A stretch of DNA of 64,000 bases. It comes from Burkholderia plantarii (GTDB lineage: Bacteria; Pseudomonadota; Gammaproteobacteria; Burkholderiales; Burkholderiaceae). Shown here piece after piece: positions 55,084-64,000 of the stretch (position 1 is the stretch's first letter; each line of letters begins with the position of its first letter). The stretch lies in NCBI RefSeq assembly GCF_001411805.1, contig NZ_CP007213.1, positions 682,001 to 746,000 of the forward strand, given 5' to 3'. The notes beneath the pieces were generated by a model. It made no database searches. It had not been told where the DNA came from and saw only the letters and a list, made by a program, of their open reading frames with translations. Position numbers and translations under genes: made by a program.

Positions 55084-56199
55084 TCACGCGTGCAACCACG
55101 GCAATTGCTCGCGGCGGTAACGCAGTGTCTGGAACACGCTGTTCAGCTGACCCGGACCGGTTCGGCGCGCCGCCTCGTCGGGGTATTCGCCGAACCACGG
55201 AATCACGTATTCCCACACCACTTCGCCCGCCGGCGTCACTTCGAACAGGCGCCCGCTGGCCGATTCCGTGATGTGGGTGTTGCCGTTCGGGAGGCGCTGC
55301 GCGTTGCCCATGAACGCGCTGTAGAACATGTTCACCATGTCGTCCGCGTACGACCACACCACCTCGCGGCTCGCCGGGTCGATCTCCAGCACGCGCGAGA
55401 ACGCCACATGCGCGCCGGTGCGGAAGTTGCCGTTGTCGAAGGTGAGGATGTTGCCGTTGGCGAGCGCGACGGGCGCATGCTGATGCGATACCAGGCTCGG
55501 CGGGATATGCATGGTCACGCCGCCCGTCTGCCTGTCGACCGCGATAATGCCCGACGTGGTGCGCAAGCTCATCAGCACCTCGCCCCTGGCGTTGACGCCG
55601 AGTCCGTTCACCAGCGGCCAGTGATAACGGCCGAAGCCTGGCGCAATCGGAAAGTCCTCGGGGTTCAGATGTTCCCAGGCCTTCCATTCCCACACCAGTT
55701 CGCCGGCGCGATTCACCTCGCGGATCACGTCGCCGTACATCACCTCGCCGGGTGCGTGCGCCGTGCCGCCGGGCACGCGCTCCGCGAAGCCCGACGGCAC
55801 CGCCGAGCAGGCGGCGTACAGCAGGTTGCCGTTCGGCAGCCACTGCGCGTCGTGATGATGAGCGGTGTCCTGGTAGCGCCAGACCACCTCGCCTTGCGGC
55901 GTGACTTCGTAGAAGTCGCCGCCATGCCACATCGACCACGATGCGTAGCGGTCTTCCGAGTCCACATGACTGCCGTTGTAGCCAAGATTGCCGTTCGGCA
56001 GGATCACCGCATGGCGGCCGGGGCGCACCGGCATCTGCCACTGGTGAACGACCTCGCCCCCGATGTCGACGAGGTACACGCGGCCACCCGCCGTTTGCGG
56101 CGCGATCAGCGTGTAGCCGCCGGCGCACAGGTCCGGGTCGTGAGCAATCAGGCCGACGCCGCGGCGCCGCTGGGTGACTTGATCGACTTTGGTGGTCAC
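55084..56199 (-). CDS. Arylsulfotransferase (ASST)-like beta-propeller protein
   Basis: 371 residues, GTG start with CGGAG upstream. Repeated blades of the type GEVVWEY/GNLLYAACSA/PNGNTHITES and conserved His in DTAHHHDAQWLPNGN fit the ASST/PQQ-like propeller group. No signal peptide, whereas PAPS-independent ASST is periplasmic, so its real role is unsure. Pairing with a nucleobase permease and a divergent LysR regulator suggests a catabolic unit. Confidence 0.75.
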   Translation of the reverse strand: MTTKVDQVTQRRRGVGLIAHDPDLCAGGYTLIAPQTAGGRVYLVDIGGEVVHQWQMPVRPGRHAVILPNGNLGYNGSHVDSEDRYASWSMWHGGDFYEVTPQGEVVWRYQDTAHHHDAQWLPNGNLLYAACSAVPSGFAERVPGGTAHAPGEVMYGDVIREVNRAGELVWEWKAWEHLNPEDFPIAPGFGRYHWPLVNGLGVNARGEVLMSLRTTSGIIAVDRQTGGVTMHIPPSLVSHQHAPVALANGNILTFDNGNFRTGAHVAFSRVLEIDPASREVVWSYADDMVNMFYSAFMGNAQRLPNGNTHITESASGRLFEVTPAGEVVWEYVIPWFGEYPDEAARRTGPGQLNSVFQTLRYRREQLPWLHA

Positions 56200-56274
56200 A
56201 TTTCGCTCCGTTAAGATGACGGAGCAGAATCTAGGCTATTCGTGGTGTCAGGAAAATATGATTGTTCTATACGG

Positions 56275-56297
56275 GCCGTATGGAAAAACCATACGGC
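56275..56297. promoter_or_regulatory. Perfect inverted repeat at the LysR 5' end
   Basis: GCCGTATGG and CCATACGGC are 9-bp arms around AAAAA. The palindrome lies 75 nt from the divergent ASST-like start and ends 6 nt before ATG 56304. It overlaps an in-frame ATG at 56280, arguing that translation begins at 56304 and that this is an operator or leader hairpin. Confidence 0.6.
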
Positions 56298-56303
56298 AAA
56301 TTC

Positions 56304-57260
56304 ATGCGTCCAATATCGCAGACGTTCCGGTGTTTCGACGAGGTGGTCAGGCGCGGTTCGATCCGCAAGGCGGCCGAAGCGCTGCACCTGACCGCCGCCG
56401 CGGTGCATCAGCAGATCCTCAATCTGGAAGAGCAGGTCGGCTCGCCGCTGTTCGACCGCTTGCCGCGCGGCATGCAACTGACCACGGCGGGCGAGATCAT
56501 CATTGCCGCGGTGCGGCGCAGCCAGCGCGATTTCGACAATGCGATGACGCAGGTCGAGGATCTGCGCTCGCTGCGTCGTGGACACGTGAATCTCGCGGTG
56601 TCGCCCTCGTCGGCGGAACAGCTGGTGCCGGACGCGATCCAGGCCGCGATGAAGCGCTATCCGGGGGTGACCTATAGCGTGCGATCGGGCAATGGCGAGA
56701 GCATCCTGAAGTGGGTCGAGACAGGCGAGGCGGATATCGGCTACGGCCTGCGCCGCAAGCCGCCGCTCGGCGTCGTGGAAGTGCGCGCGTTCGCGCAGCA
56801 TCTCGGGCTCGTCACGCCCCCGGGACATCCGCTCACGACGCTGCAGCGACGTCCGCGTTTGCGCGAGTGCCTCGACTATCCGCTCATTCTGATGACGCCG
56901 GATACCGAATTGCGCTTGATGGTGGACCAGATCGATCACCGGGAGCGCCGCAAGGCGCGTCCGCTGGTGGAGACCAGTTCGGTTTCGATGGTGCGCCGGC
57001 TCGTGGCGGACGGCGTGGGCATCGGCTTTCTGATCGCGGAGAACGTCGCGGAAGATGTCGCCCGGCGCAAGCTCGCGTGGACACCGCTCGCCGACACGGG
57101 CGCCCAGTCGTTCAGTTGCCTGTATCAACGCTCGGATCTGACGACCACGGTCGCGATGAGCATGTTCCTGCAGTTTCTCGGCCAGGCGATCGAGACCATC
57201 AACGATCACTTTCACGCCGCGACGCAACCGGCCCGCAAGCGCGGCACCCGGGCCACCTGA
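56304..57260 (+). CDS. LysR-type regulator divergent from the ASST-like/NCS2 genes
   Basis: 318 residues from ATG 56304 (MRPISQTFRCFDEVVRRGSIRKAAEALHLTAAAVHQQILNLEEQ), a standard LysR HTH; the effector domain follows. An ATG at 56280 inside the palindrome adds eight residues. Likely controls the divergent pair. Confidence 0.87.
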   Translation: MRPISQTFRCFDEVVRRGSIRKAAEALHLTAAAVHQQILNLEEQVGSPLFDRLPRGMQLTTAGEIIIAAVRRSQRDFDNAMTQVEDLRSLRRGHVNLAVSPSSAEQLVPDAIQAAMKRYPGVTYSVRSGNGESILKWVETGEADIGYGLRRKPPLGVVEVRAFAQHLGLVTPPGHPLTTLQRRPRLRECLDYPLILMTPDTELRLMVDQIDHRERRKARPLVETSSVSMVRRLVADGVGIGFLIAENVAEDVARRKLAWTPLADTGAQSFSCLYQRSDLTTTVAMSMFLQFLGQAIETINDHFHAATQPARKRGTRAT

Positions 57261-57668
57261 ATCCTTGGCGCGCCGGGGCCCGCGCGCTGCGCCGCGGCGG
57301 CGTCCTGGTGCCGCTACGTTTGCCTTCCTGCCCCGGCGTGCTGTCGCCGGGGTCCTCGTGCTCGTCGGAATTGCCTTGCCCGGTGCGGGGCGGGTCCGTG
57401 GGCATGATGCGTCTCCTCATGGGGTGGGGGGCCATGGAAATGGGCATGCCGCGTGCCAGCCTTCCGACCTCGGCGCGGTCCACCGCACCCGGCCGTCGCG
57501 TCGAAACAATCTGTTACAAACTGCCGTTTTCGGCCCTCTTGAAGGGCGCGCCGGCCGACTCTATTTCGCTTTCCGCCAGACACTGGCTCGGCTGCGCCGC
57601 GGCGCATCGCTCCCGGTACGCAGCCGGATTCCCTTATTGGTGATCCTTTCATCGCTCAGGAGATGGAA
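57261..57668. other. Spacer before groES
   Basis: About 400 bases with no supported gene; it contains the heat-shock-type promoter listed separately and the groES ribosome site. Confidence 0.6.
57538..57566 (+). promoter_or_regulatory. Candidate sigma-32 (heat-shock) promoter of groES-groEL
   Basis: CTTGAA (57538-57543), 15-nt spacer, then CTCTATTT (57559-57566), against the sigma-32 consensus CTTGAAA-N11-16-CCCCATNT. It lies about 100 nt upstream of groES. No CIRCE element (TTAGCACTC inverted repeat) is seen. Confidence 0.6.
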
Positions 57669-59689
<2,021 letters not shown>

Positions 59690-59710
59690 CCCGGCAGTGT
59701 TGTCCGCATG

Positions 59711-59736
59711 CGCCGGCCGGCAGCGCGGCCGGCGCG
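59711..59736 (+). other. Hairpin after groEL
   Basis: GCGCCGGCCG and CGGCCGGCGC, a perfect 10-bp stem with a 6-nt loop, 22 nt after the groEL stop. No T-run follows, so it is either a weak terminator or a processing/stability element before the small gene at 59798. Confidence 0.6.
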
Positions 59737-59797
59737 ATCCGTTCGGCGCCGCATGCCTGTTGCGTTGCGCGGGGCCGCCTTTCGTGCAGGAACGGTC

Positions 59798-60052
59798 ATG
59801 AAACTGACGCTCCATATTGATTCGAAGCCGCTGGAAGTCGAGATCGACGACGTCGTGGCGGGGCTGCTGGCCGCGCGCCTCGACCTTCCCGCCGGTGGAG
59901 ACAACCAGGACGCCCTCGCCCGTTATCTCGGCGAGAAGGGCGCGCCCTGGACGCTCGACGAGGAGCACATGCGCAGGCGCATCCTGCGCAGGCTCATTCT
60001 GGACATCGCCGACCCGGCGCTGGTGATTCGCCATCTGATGGCCGACGAGTGA
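59798..60052 (+). CDS. Small protein downstream of groEL, unknown function
   Basis: 84 residues, not recognised. Start ATG 59798 with CAGGAA upstream. Begins MKLTLHIDSKPLEVEIDD (beta strands) and continues in helices (HMRRRILRRLILDIADPALVIRHLM). Acidic/basic mix, no signal peptide. Could be coexpressed with groEL past the hairpin. Confidence 0.6.
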   Translation: MKLTLHIDSKPLEVEIDDVVAGLLAARLDLPAGGDNQDALARYLGEKGAPWTLDEEHMRRRILRRLILDIADPALVIRHLMADE

Positions 60053-60475
60053 ACCGGGCAGGCCGGGCCGGGCGGGAAGTCCGGCATGGCAGGCCGCCGG
60101 CCGGCCGGGGGCGTCGGGGCACGGTGGCCATGATCCCGCCCGCCAGTCCGGCTGACGGCACAGCGGGCGTCGGTGGCATCCGCCCGACAGTCGGCAATCC
60201 GGACGAGATCAACGCCAGCCCGACATCCGCCTTGTCGTGGACGGCGCTCGTCCATGCCGGATCATACTGGGCCGATGCCAGGATGCCGACCACGCCCGCG
60301 TCGGCACCCGCCACGGTGGTTTGCATGCTCGCGCGCTGGCGCGCGCCCGTCCGGGCCGGCAGCGCACCGACCGGTACGGGGAAGGCCCGCGGGAAATGGC
60401 GCCCGGCCTGGCGCCCGGCGGCGTCGAGCCGCCGATCCGGCCATGCGGCGGGCCGGGCGCGCGCGTCGCCCCGCC
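60053..60475. other. GC-rich spacer without a gene
   Basis: About 420 bases; the open frames seen carry no ribosome site or family pattern. It contains GC-rich dyads (e.g. GGCCGCCGGCCGGCC near 60090). Confidence 0.5.
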
Positions 60476-61648
60476 TTAGAACCGATGCATCATCCCCAGC
60501 CGCACCACGGTCTGGTTCACGCCCGACGAAGCCCCCGCCGACGCGTCGATGATCTGCGCATCGTCGAAGCTGGTACCGGTATGCGCGCTGACCGCGTGCT
60601 GATACGCCGTCTGGATGTACAGCGAGGTGCGCTTGCTGAGGTCGTAGTCGAGCATCAGCGCGAGCTGGTGGTACTTCGGCGTGTAATCACCCTGCTGCGA
60701 ATGCAGGTGCGCGATCGTGAACGTGTAAGACGCGCCGAGCCAGAACGCCGAGTTGAAGTAGTACTGCGAATTGAACTCGATGTTGTCGAACTTCCAGGCG
60801 TTCCAGGCCGCGCCGTTCGACGGCGTGCTGTTGGCGAGCCAGACGTTGCTGGTGGGGTTGTAGACGTCGACGTGCGAATACGAGGCCGCCACCTGCACCT
60901 TCGTGAAGCGGTAGGACACCGCCGCGCCGATGTTCTGCTCCGACGTGCCGTCGAACAGGTCGCCCGCCGTGACCGCGCCGCCCGCCGTCGAGCCCTGGTT
61001 GTTCATGCGCAGGTACGAGGCCGCCGCCGTCAGGCCGCCGTTCTGGTAGTTGACCGTCGCGCCCCACAGGCGGTTGTTCGAGAAGCCGGTCTGGTTCGAG
61101 AAGCCGTACATCGCCTCGACGGTCAGCCCGTTCCAGGTCGGGCTCACGTACTTGACCGAGTTGTTGACGCGGAAATCCCAGTCCTCGTTGTTGTTGTCGA
61201 ACGGCACGGTGGCGATGTCGCCGGCCCAGTTGCCGGCGGCGGTCAGCGACGCGAAGCCGAGCGAATCGACGGTGATGTCGTACTGACGGCCCAGCGTGAC
61301 GGTGCCGTAGCGGTCGCTCGCGAGCCCCACGTAGGCCTGCCGGCCGAATTCGCTGCCGTCCTGGCCGAGCTTGCCGTTGTTGATGTTGAAGCCGTTCTCG
61401 AGCAGGAACACGGCATGGTTGCCGCCGCCCAGGTCCTCGTTGCCCTTCAGGCCCCAGCGGCTGCCCGCCGTGTCGCCGCTCGAGAGCTGGTAGGCGGAGT
61501 GGCCGCCGGCGTTGCTCGTGAAGTTCAGGCCTTCGTCGATCAGGCCATAGAGCGTGACGCTCGATTGCGCGTGCGCGGCGCCGGCGAACAGCGCGGTAAC
61601 GGCGGTGACGATGCCGAGCGCGGTGTGCTGGAGCGATGTGGTCTTCAT
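60476..61648 (-). CDS. General porin (Gram-negative porin family)
   Basis: 390 residues. Signal peptide to AHA-Q, then QSSVTLYGLIDEGLNFTSNAGG, the beta-proteobacterial porin start; barrel ends VRLGMMHRF with terminal Phe. Loop L3-type PFDNNNEDWDFRVNNS region is present. Monocistronic. Confidence 0.93.
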   Translation of the reverse strand: MKTTSLQHTALGIVTAVTALFAGAAHAQSSVTLYGLIDEGLNFTSNAGGHSAYQLSSGDTAGSRWGLKGNEDLGGGNHAVFLLENGFNINNGKLGQDGSEFGRQAYVGLASDRYGTVTLGRQYDITVDSLGFASLTAAGNWAGDIATVPFDNNNEDWDFRVNNSVKYVSPTWNGLTVEAMYGFSNQTGFSNNRLWGATVNYQNGGLTAAASYLRMNNQGSTAGGAVTAGDLFDGTSEQNIGAAVSYRFTKVQVAASYSHVDVYNPTSNVWLANSTPSNGAAWNAWKFDNIEFNSQYYFNSAFWLGASYTFTIAHLHSQQGDYTPKYHQLALMLDYDLSKRTSLYIQTAYQHAVSAHTGTSFDDAQIIDASAGASSGVNQTVVRLGMMHRF

Positions 61649-61977
61649 GTTTTTCCCTTCCTGAAGGTGATCGTTATGGGGCCGTCACGCGACGGATGAC
61701 GGAGTGTAGGTAGCGGGAAAAACGTGTCGGGAGGGAACCGTGAAATTCAGAGTTCCGGTCTTTGCAAGAGCACGCGGCACGCCCGGTGGCGCGCAATTCG
61801 AGGGAAACGGGAAACGGCCGGCGCGATTGTTTCGTTGTATTTATGTTTCGCGGCCCTTGACGGCCGGATTTTTCTTCGCGGGGGAGGCGGGCGGCGGCTC
61901 TCGCAGCCGCAGGAAAGGGCGGGGCGGCACGCGAGCCGCCCGTCGGGAAGCCGCCCGCGAGCGGGGCGGCGCGTCCC
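61649..61977. other. Spacer between the porin and LysE genes
   Basis: About 330 bases. No gene supported. GGGGCGGC-ACGCGA-GCCGCCC near 61921 is a GC-rich hairpin after the minus-strand LysE gene and may end its transcript. Confidence 0.5.
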
Positions 61978-62604
61978 TCAGCGCACCAGCTGGCGCACGC
62001 CGAGCGCGATGATCACGCCGCCGCAGGCGCGATCGATCCAGGCCTTGCCGCGCCGGTAGGCGCCGGCCACGTCCGGGTGCGAGAGCACCAGCGCGACGCA
62101 GCCGTACCACGACGACGACACCACCAGCACCACCGACAGCATCACGCCGAAGGTCGGCCACGCAACGTGCGCGGGCGTGGCCGAGGCGAACACGGCCGCG
62201 AAGAACGCGATCGACTTCGGGTTGGCGATGTTGGTGGCCACGCCCTGCACGTAGGCGCGGCGGTGGCTGGTATCGGTGGCGCTGGCGGCCAGCGGGTCCA
62301 CGGCGGGCGCGGCCGTGGCCTTGACGATCAGGCGCGAGCCGAACCAGATCAGGTAGCCGGCGCCGGCCACCTTCACCACCAGCGCGATCCACGGGAACGC
62401 GGTAAACACGATGCCGACGCCGAGGATCGCGCAGCTGGCCCAGAACAGGTTGACCGAGACGATCCCGCCCACCAGCGCGAGCGCGGCCGGGCGCGTGGAC
62501 GAGGCGGCCTTGTGCGCGACGGCGACGAAGTTCGGCCCGGGCGCGACCACGCCGACCACGTACACGGACAACACGGCGACGATCGCGTGCCAGTCGATCA
62601 GCAT
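61978..62604 (-). CDS. LysE-family amino-acid exporter
   Basis: 208 residues, six helices. VYVVGVVAPGPNFVAVAHKAASSTRPAALALVGG is the LysE N-terminal pattern (PGPN) and GVATNIANPKSIAFFAAVF the mid motif. Located 28 nt after nadE on the same strand; likely cotranscribed but functionally unrelated. Confidence 0.9.
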   Translation of the reverse strand: MLIDWHAIVAVLSVYVVGVVAPGPNFVAVAHKAASSTRPAALALVGGIVSVNLFWASCAILGVGIVFTAFPWIALVVKVAGAGYLIWFGSRLIVKATAAPAVDPLAASATDTSHRRAYVQGVATNIANPKSIAFFAAVFASATPAHVAWPTFGVMLSVVLVVSSSWYGCVALVLSHPDVAGAYRRGKAWIDRACGGVIIALGVRQLVR

Positions 62605-62632
62605 GACGGCGCCTCCGTGAACGGCGCGGCGC

Positions 62633-63496
62633 TCATGCCACGCCGCCTTGCGGGTGCGGCCAGTCGAACGGCGTGTAGGGCAGCGCGCGCTTGTGGCGCG
62701 TCAGGTCGTAGAAGCGCAGCACGGTTTCGTAGACGTGATCGTCCACCGGCTTGCCTTCGAGGAAATCGTCGATCTGGTCGTAGGTCACGCCGTAGGCGGT
62801 CTCGTCGGGCAGCAGCGGGCGCAGCGCCTCGAGGTCGGCGGTCGGCACCTTCATCACGAGCGCTTCCGCGCCGCCGAGGTGGCGCGCCACCGCGCGCACG
62901 CGGCGCTTGGTCAGGCCGGCGAGCGGCAGGATGTCGGCGCCGCCGTCGCCGAACTTGGTGAAGAAGCCCATCACCGATTCGGCCGCGTGATCGGTGCCGA
63001 TCACGATGCCGCGCCGCGCGCCGGCCACCGCGTACTGCGCGATCATCCGCTCGCGCGCCTTGACGTTGCCGTGGACGAAATCCTGCTGCGCCTCGTCGCG
63101 GAACGCCTGGCCGGCGGCCGTCACGGCGCCGAGCATCGCGTCGGCGGCGGGCTTGACGTCGATCGTCAGGTTCTCGTCGGCGGCCACGAAGGCGAGCGCG
63201 CGCTGCGCGTCTTCCTCGTCGCGCTGCACGCCGTAGGGCAGCCGCACGGCGATGAAGCGCGCGTCGTAGCCGCTCGCGCGCAGCCGCTCGACGGCCAGCT
63301 GCGCGAGGCGGCCGGCCGTCGACGAATCGACGCCGCCGCTGATGCCGAGCACGTAGGTGGCCAGGCCGGTCGAGCGCAGATAGTCGGCCAGGAAGGCGAC
63401 GCGGCGCTCGGCCTCGGCGGCGGCGTCGAAGCTCGGCGCCACCAGCAGTTCGGCGGCGATCGCGCGTTGCCGCGCGGCGTAGTCAGGGCGGGTCAT
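62633..63496 (-). CDS. nadE: NH3-dependent NAD+ synthetase
   Basis: 287 residues. PP-loop S53-G-G-V-D-S58 (GISGGVDSSTAGRL), GTDHAAESVMGFFTKFGDGGADILPLAGLTKRRVRA and the end RHKRALPYTPFDW are all NadE hallmarks. Converts deamido-NAD to NAD in the cytosol. It has no glutaminase domain, typical for the ammonia-dependent type. Confidence 0.95.
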   Translation of the reverse strand: MTRPDYAARQRAIAAELLVAPSFDAAAEAERRVAFLADYLRSTGLATYVLGISGGVDSSTAGRLAQLAVERLRASGYDARFIAVRLPYGVQRDEEDAQRALAFVAADENLTIDVKPAADAMLGAVTAAGQAFRDEAQQDFVHGNVKARERMIAQYAVAGARRGIVIGTDHAAESVMGFFTKFGDGGADILPLAGLTKRRVRAVARHLGGAEALVMKVPTADLEALRPLLPDETAYGVTYDQIDDFLEGKPVDDHVYETVLRFYDLTRHKRALPYTPFDWPHPQGGVA

Positions 63497-63535
63497 CTCG
63501 GGGTAGCTCCGGAACGGATCAGGTCAGATCGCGCA

Positions 63536-64000
63536 TCATAAGCGCAAACGCGCGGCTCGGCGCGCCCGCGCCAGCGTGACCCCGGCCAGCGCCACCGCGA
63601 AGCCGGCCAGCTGCAGCGCGCCGAGCGTCTCGCCGAACAGCAGGTAGCCCTGCAGCGCGGCCAGCGGCGGCGCGAGGAACATCAGCGAGGTCGCGCGCGC
63701 GGCGCCGCCACGGCGCAGCAGCCAGACCAGCAGCACGATCGCGCTGCCCGAGAGCATTGCCACGCCCCACGCGAGCGAGAACCACAGCGTGGGCGAGGCG
63801 ATCCAGCGCGTCTCGCCGAGCGCGAGCGCGAAGCCGGCCGCCACGGCCGCCGCGCCGGCGTTCTGCACGGCCACGGTGGTGCGCAGGTCGGTCCGCGCGA
63901 CGGCGGTTTTCTGGTAGAGCGAGCCGGCCGTGATCGAGGCGATCGCCAGCAGCGCGACGAGCACCGTGAGCGCCGACAGCCCCGACGCCGCCGCCGGCGC
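63536..64000 (-). CDS. EamA/DMT-family transporter, C-terminal part
   Basis: Open to the right edge, so the N-terminus is missing; at least 155 codons are visible. Hydrophobic helices with EamA-repeat text MFLAPPLAALQGYLLFGETLGALQLAGFAVALAGV. Likely a metabolite exporter. Confidence 0.85.
   Translation of the reverse strand, partial: APAAASGLSALTVLVALLAIASITAGSLYQKTAVARTDLRTTVAVQNAGAAAVAAGFALALGETRWIASPTLWFSLAWGVAMLSGSAIVLLVWLLRRGGAARATSLMFLAPPLAALQGYLLFGETLGALQLAGFAVALAGVTLARARRAARLRL

Overview
The window is high-GC proteobacterial chromosome. The 16S-tRNA-Ile-tRNA-Ala-23S-5S operon and the accessory gene types (DUF3717, MHS and DHA2 transporters, GBP-type porins, MacAB-NodT efflux) fit Burkholderia sensu stricto, possibly the plant-associated gladioli/glumae group. 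The species is an inference; it was not tested.

Layout. 1-4.8 kb: rRNA operon (16S lacks its 5' end at the window edge) ending in a strong terminator. 5-25.5 kb: ordinary accessory metabolism. It holds a DUF3717 protein, a DHA2 exporter, a 2OG-Fe(II) oxygenase, a Pit phosphate transporter, an EamA exporter divergent from a MocR regulator, an MHS transporter, a guanidinobutyrase divergent from a LysR regulator, an Lrp/LysE pair, two tandem peptidases (sedolisin and S10 carboxypeptidase, neither with a visible signal peptide), and an oxamate/oxalate-like module (OFA transporter, GGT-family hydrolase, GntR regulator).

26-40.3 kb: a long + strand locus that looks like a regulated peptide or siderophore import-and-processing system. 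It has an ECF sigma/FecR pair, an Lrp regulator, a TonB-dependent transducer-receptor, its own TonB-ExbB-ExbD, an SbmA/YddA-type ABC protein, a thioredoxin fused to an unknown domain, a TldE/TldD protease pair, a 154-aa unknown protein and a DUF2891 protein.

40.6-47.7 kb: a decayed IS701-family transposase, then an AT-rich, clearly foreign minus-strand operon. I read this as an unusual lasso-peptide (RiPP) cluster: McjD-like exporter, 89-aa unknown, SelO-like kinase-fold protein, 53-aa precursor, asparagine-synthetase-like cyclase and APH-like kinase. The precursor has Thr at -2 and a 16-residue core starting with Gly and carrying Asp at position 9, ending FGFF (capistruin ends FGFN). A hairpin separates precursor and cyclase genes. 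No leader-binding or leader-cleaving B protein is visible, and the SelO-like and 89-aa genes are not standard lasso genes. This is the most novel part of the window.

47.7-64 kb: a MacA-MacB-NodT efflux operon divergent from the lasso-like operon, a porin, a nucleobase (NCS2) permease with an arylsulfotransferase-like propeller protein and a divergent LysR regulator, an extra groES-groEL pair whose GroEL lacks the GGM tail, a second porin, a LysE exporter, nadE and a truncated EamA gene at the right edge.

A working model for 26-52 kb: the small operon makes and exports a lasso-type peptide, while the FecIR/TonB receptor/SbmA-like/TldDE locus senses, takes up and breaks down a peptide (perhaps the same one). 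Adjacency is seen; the functional link is inference.
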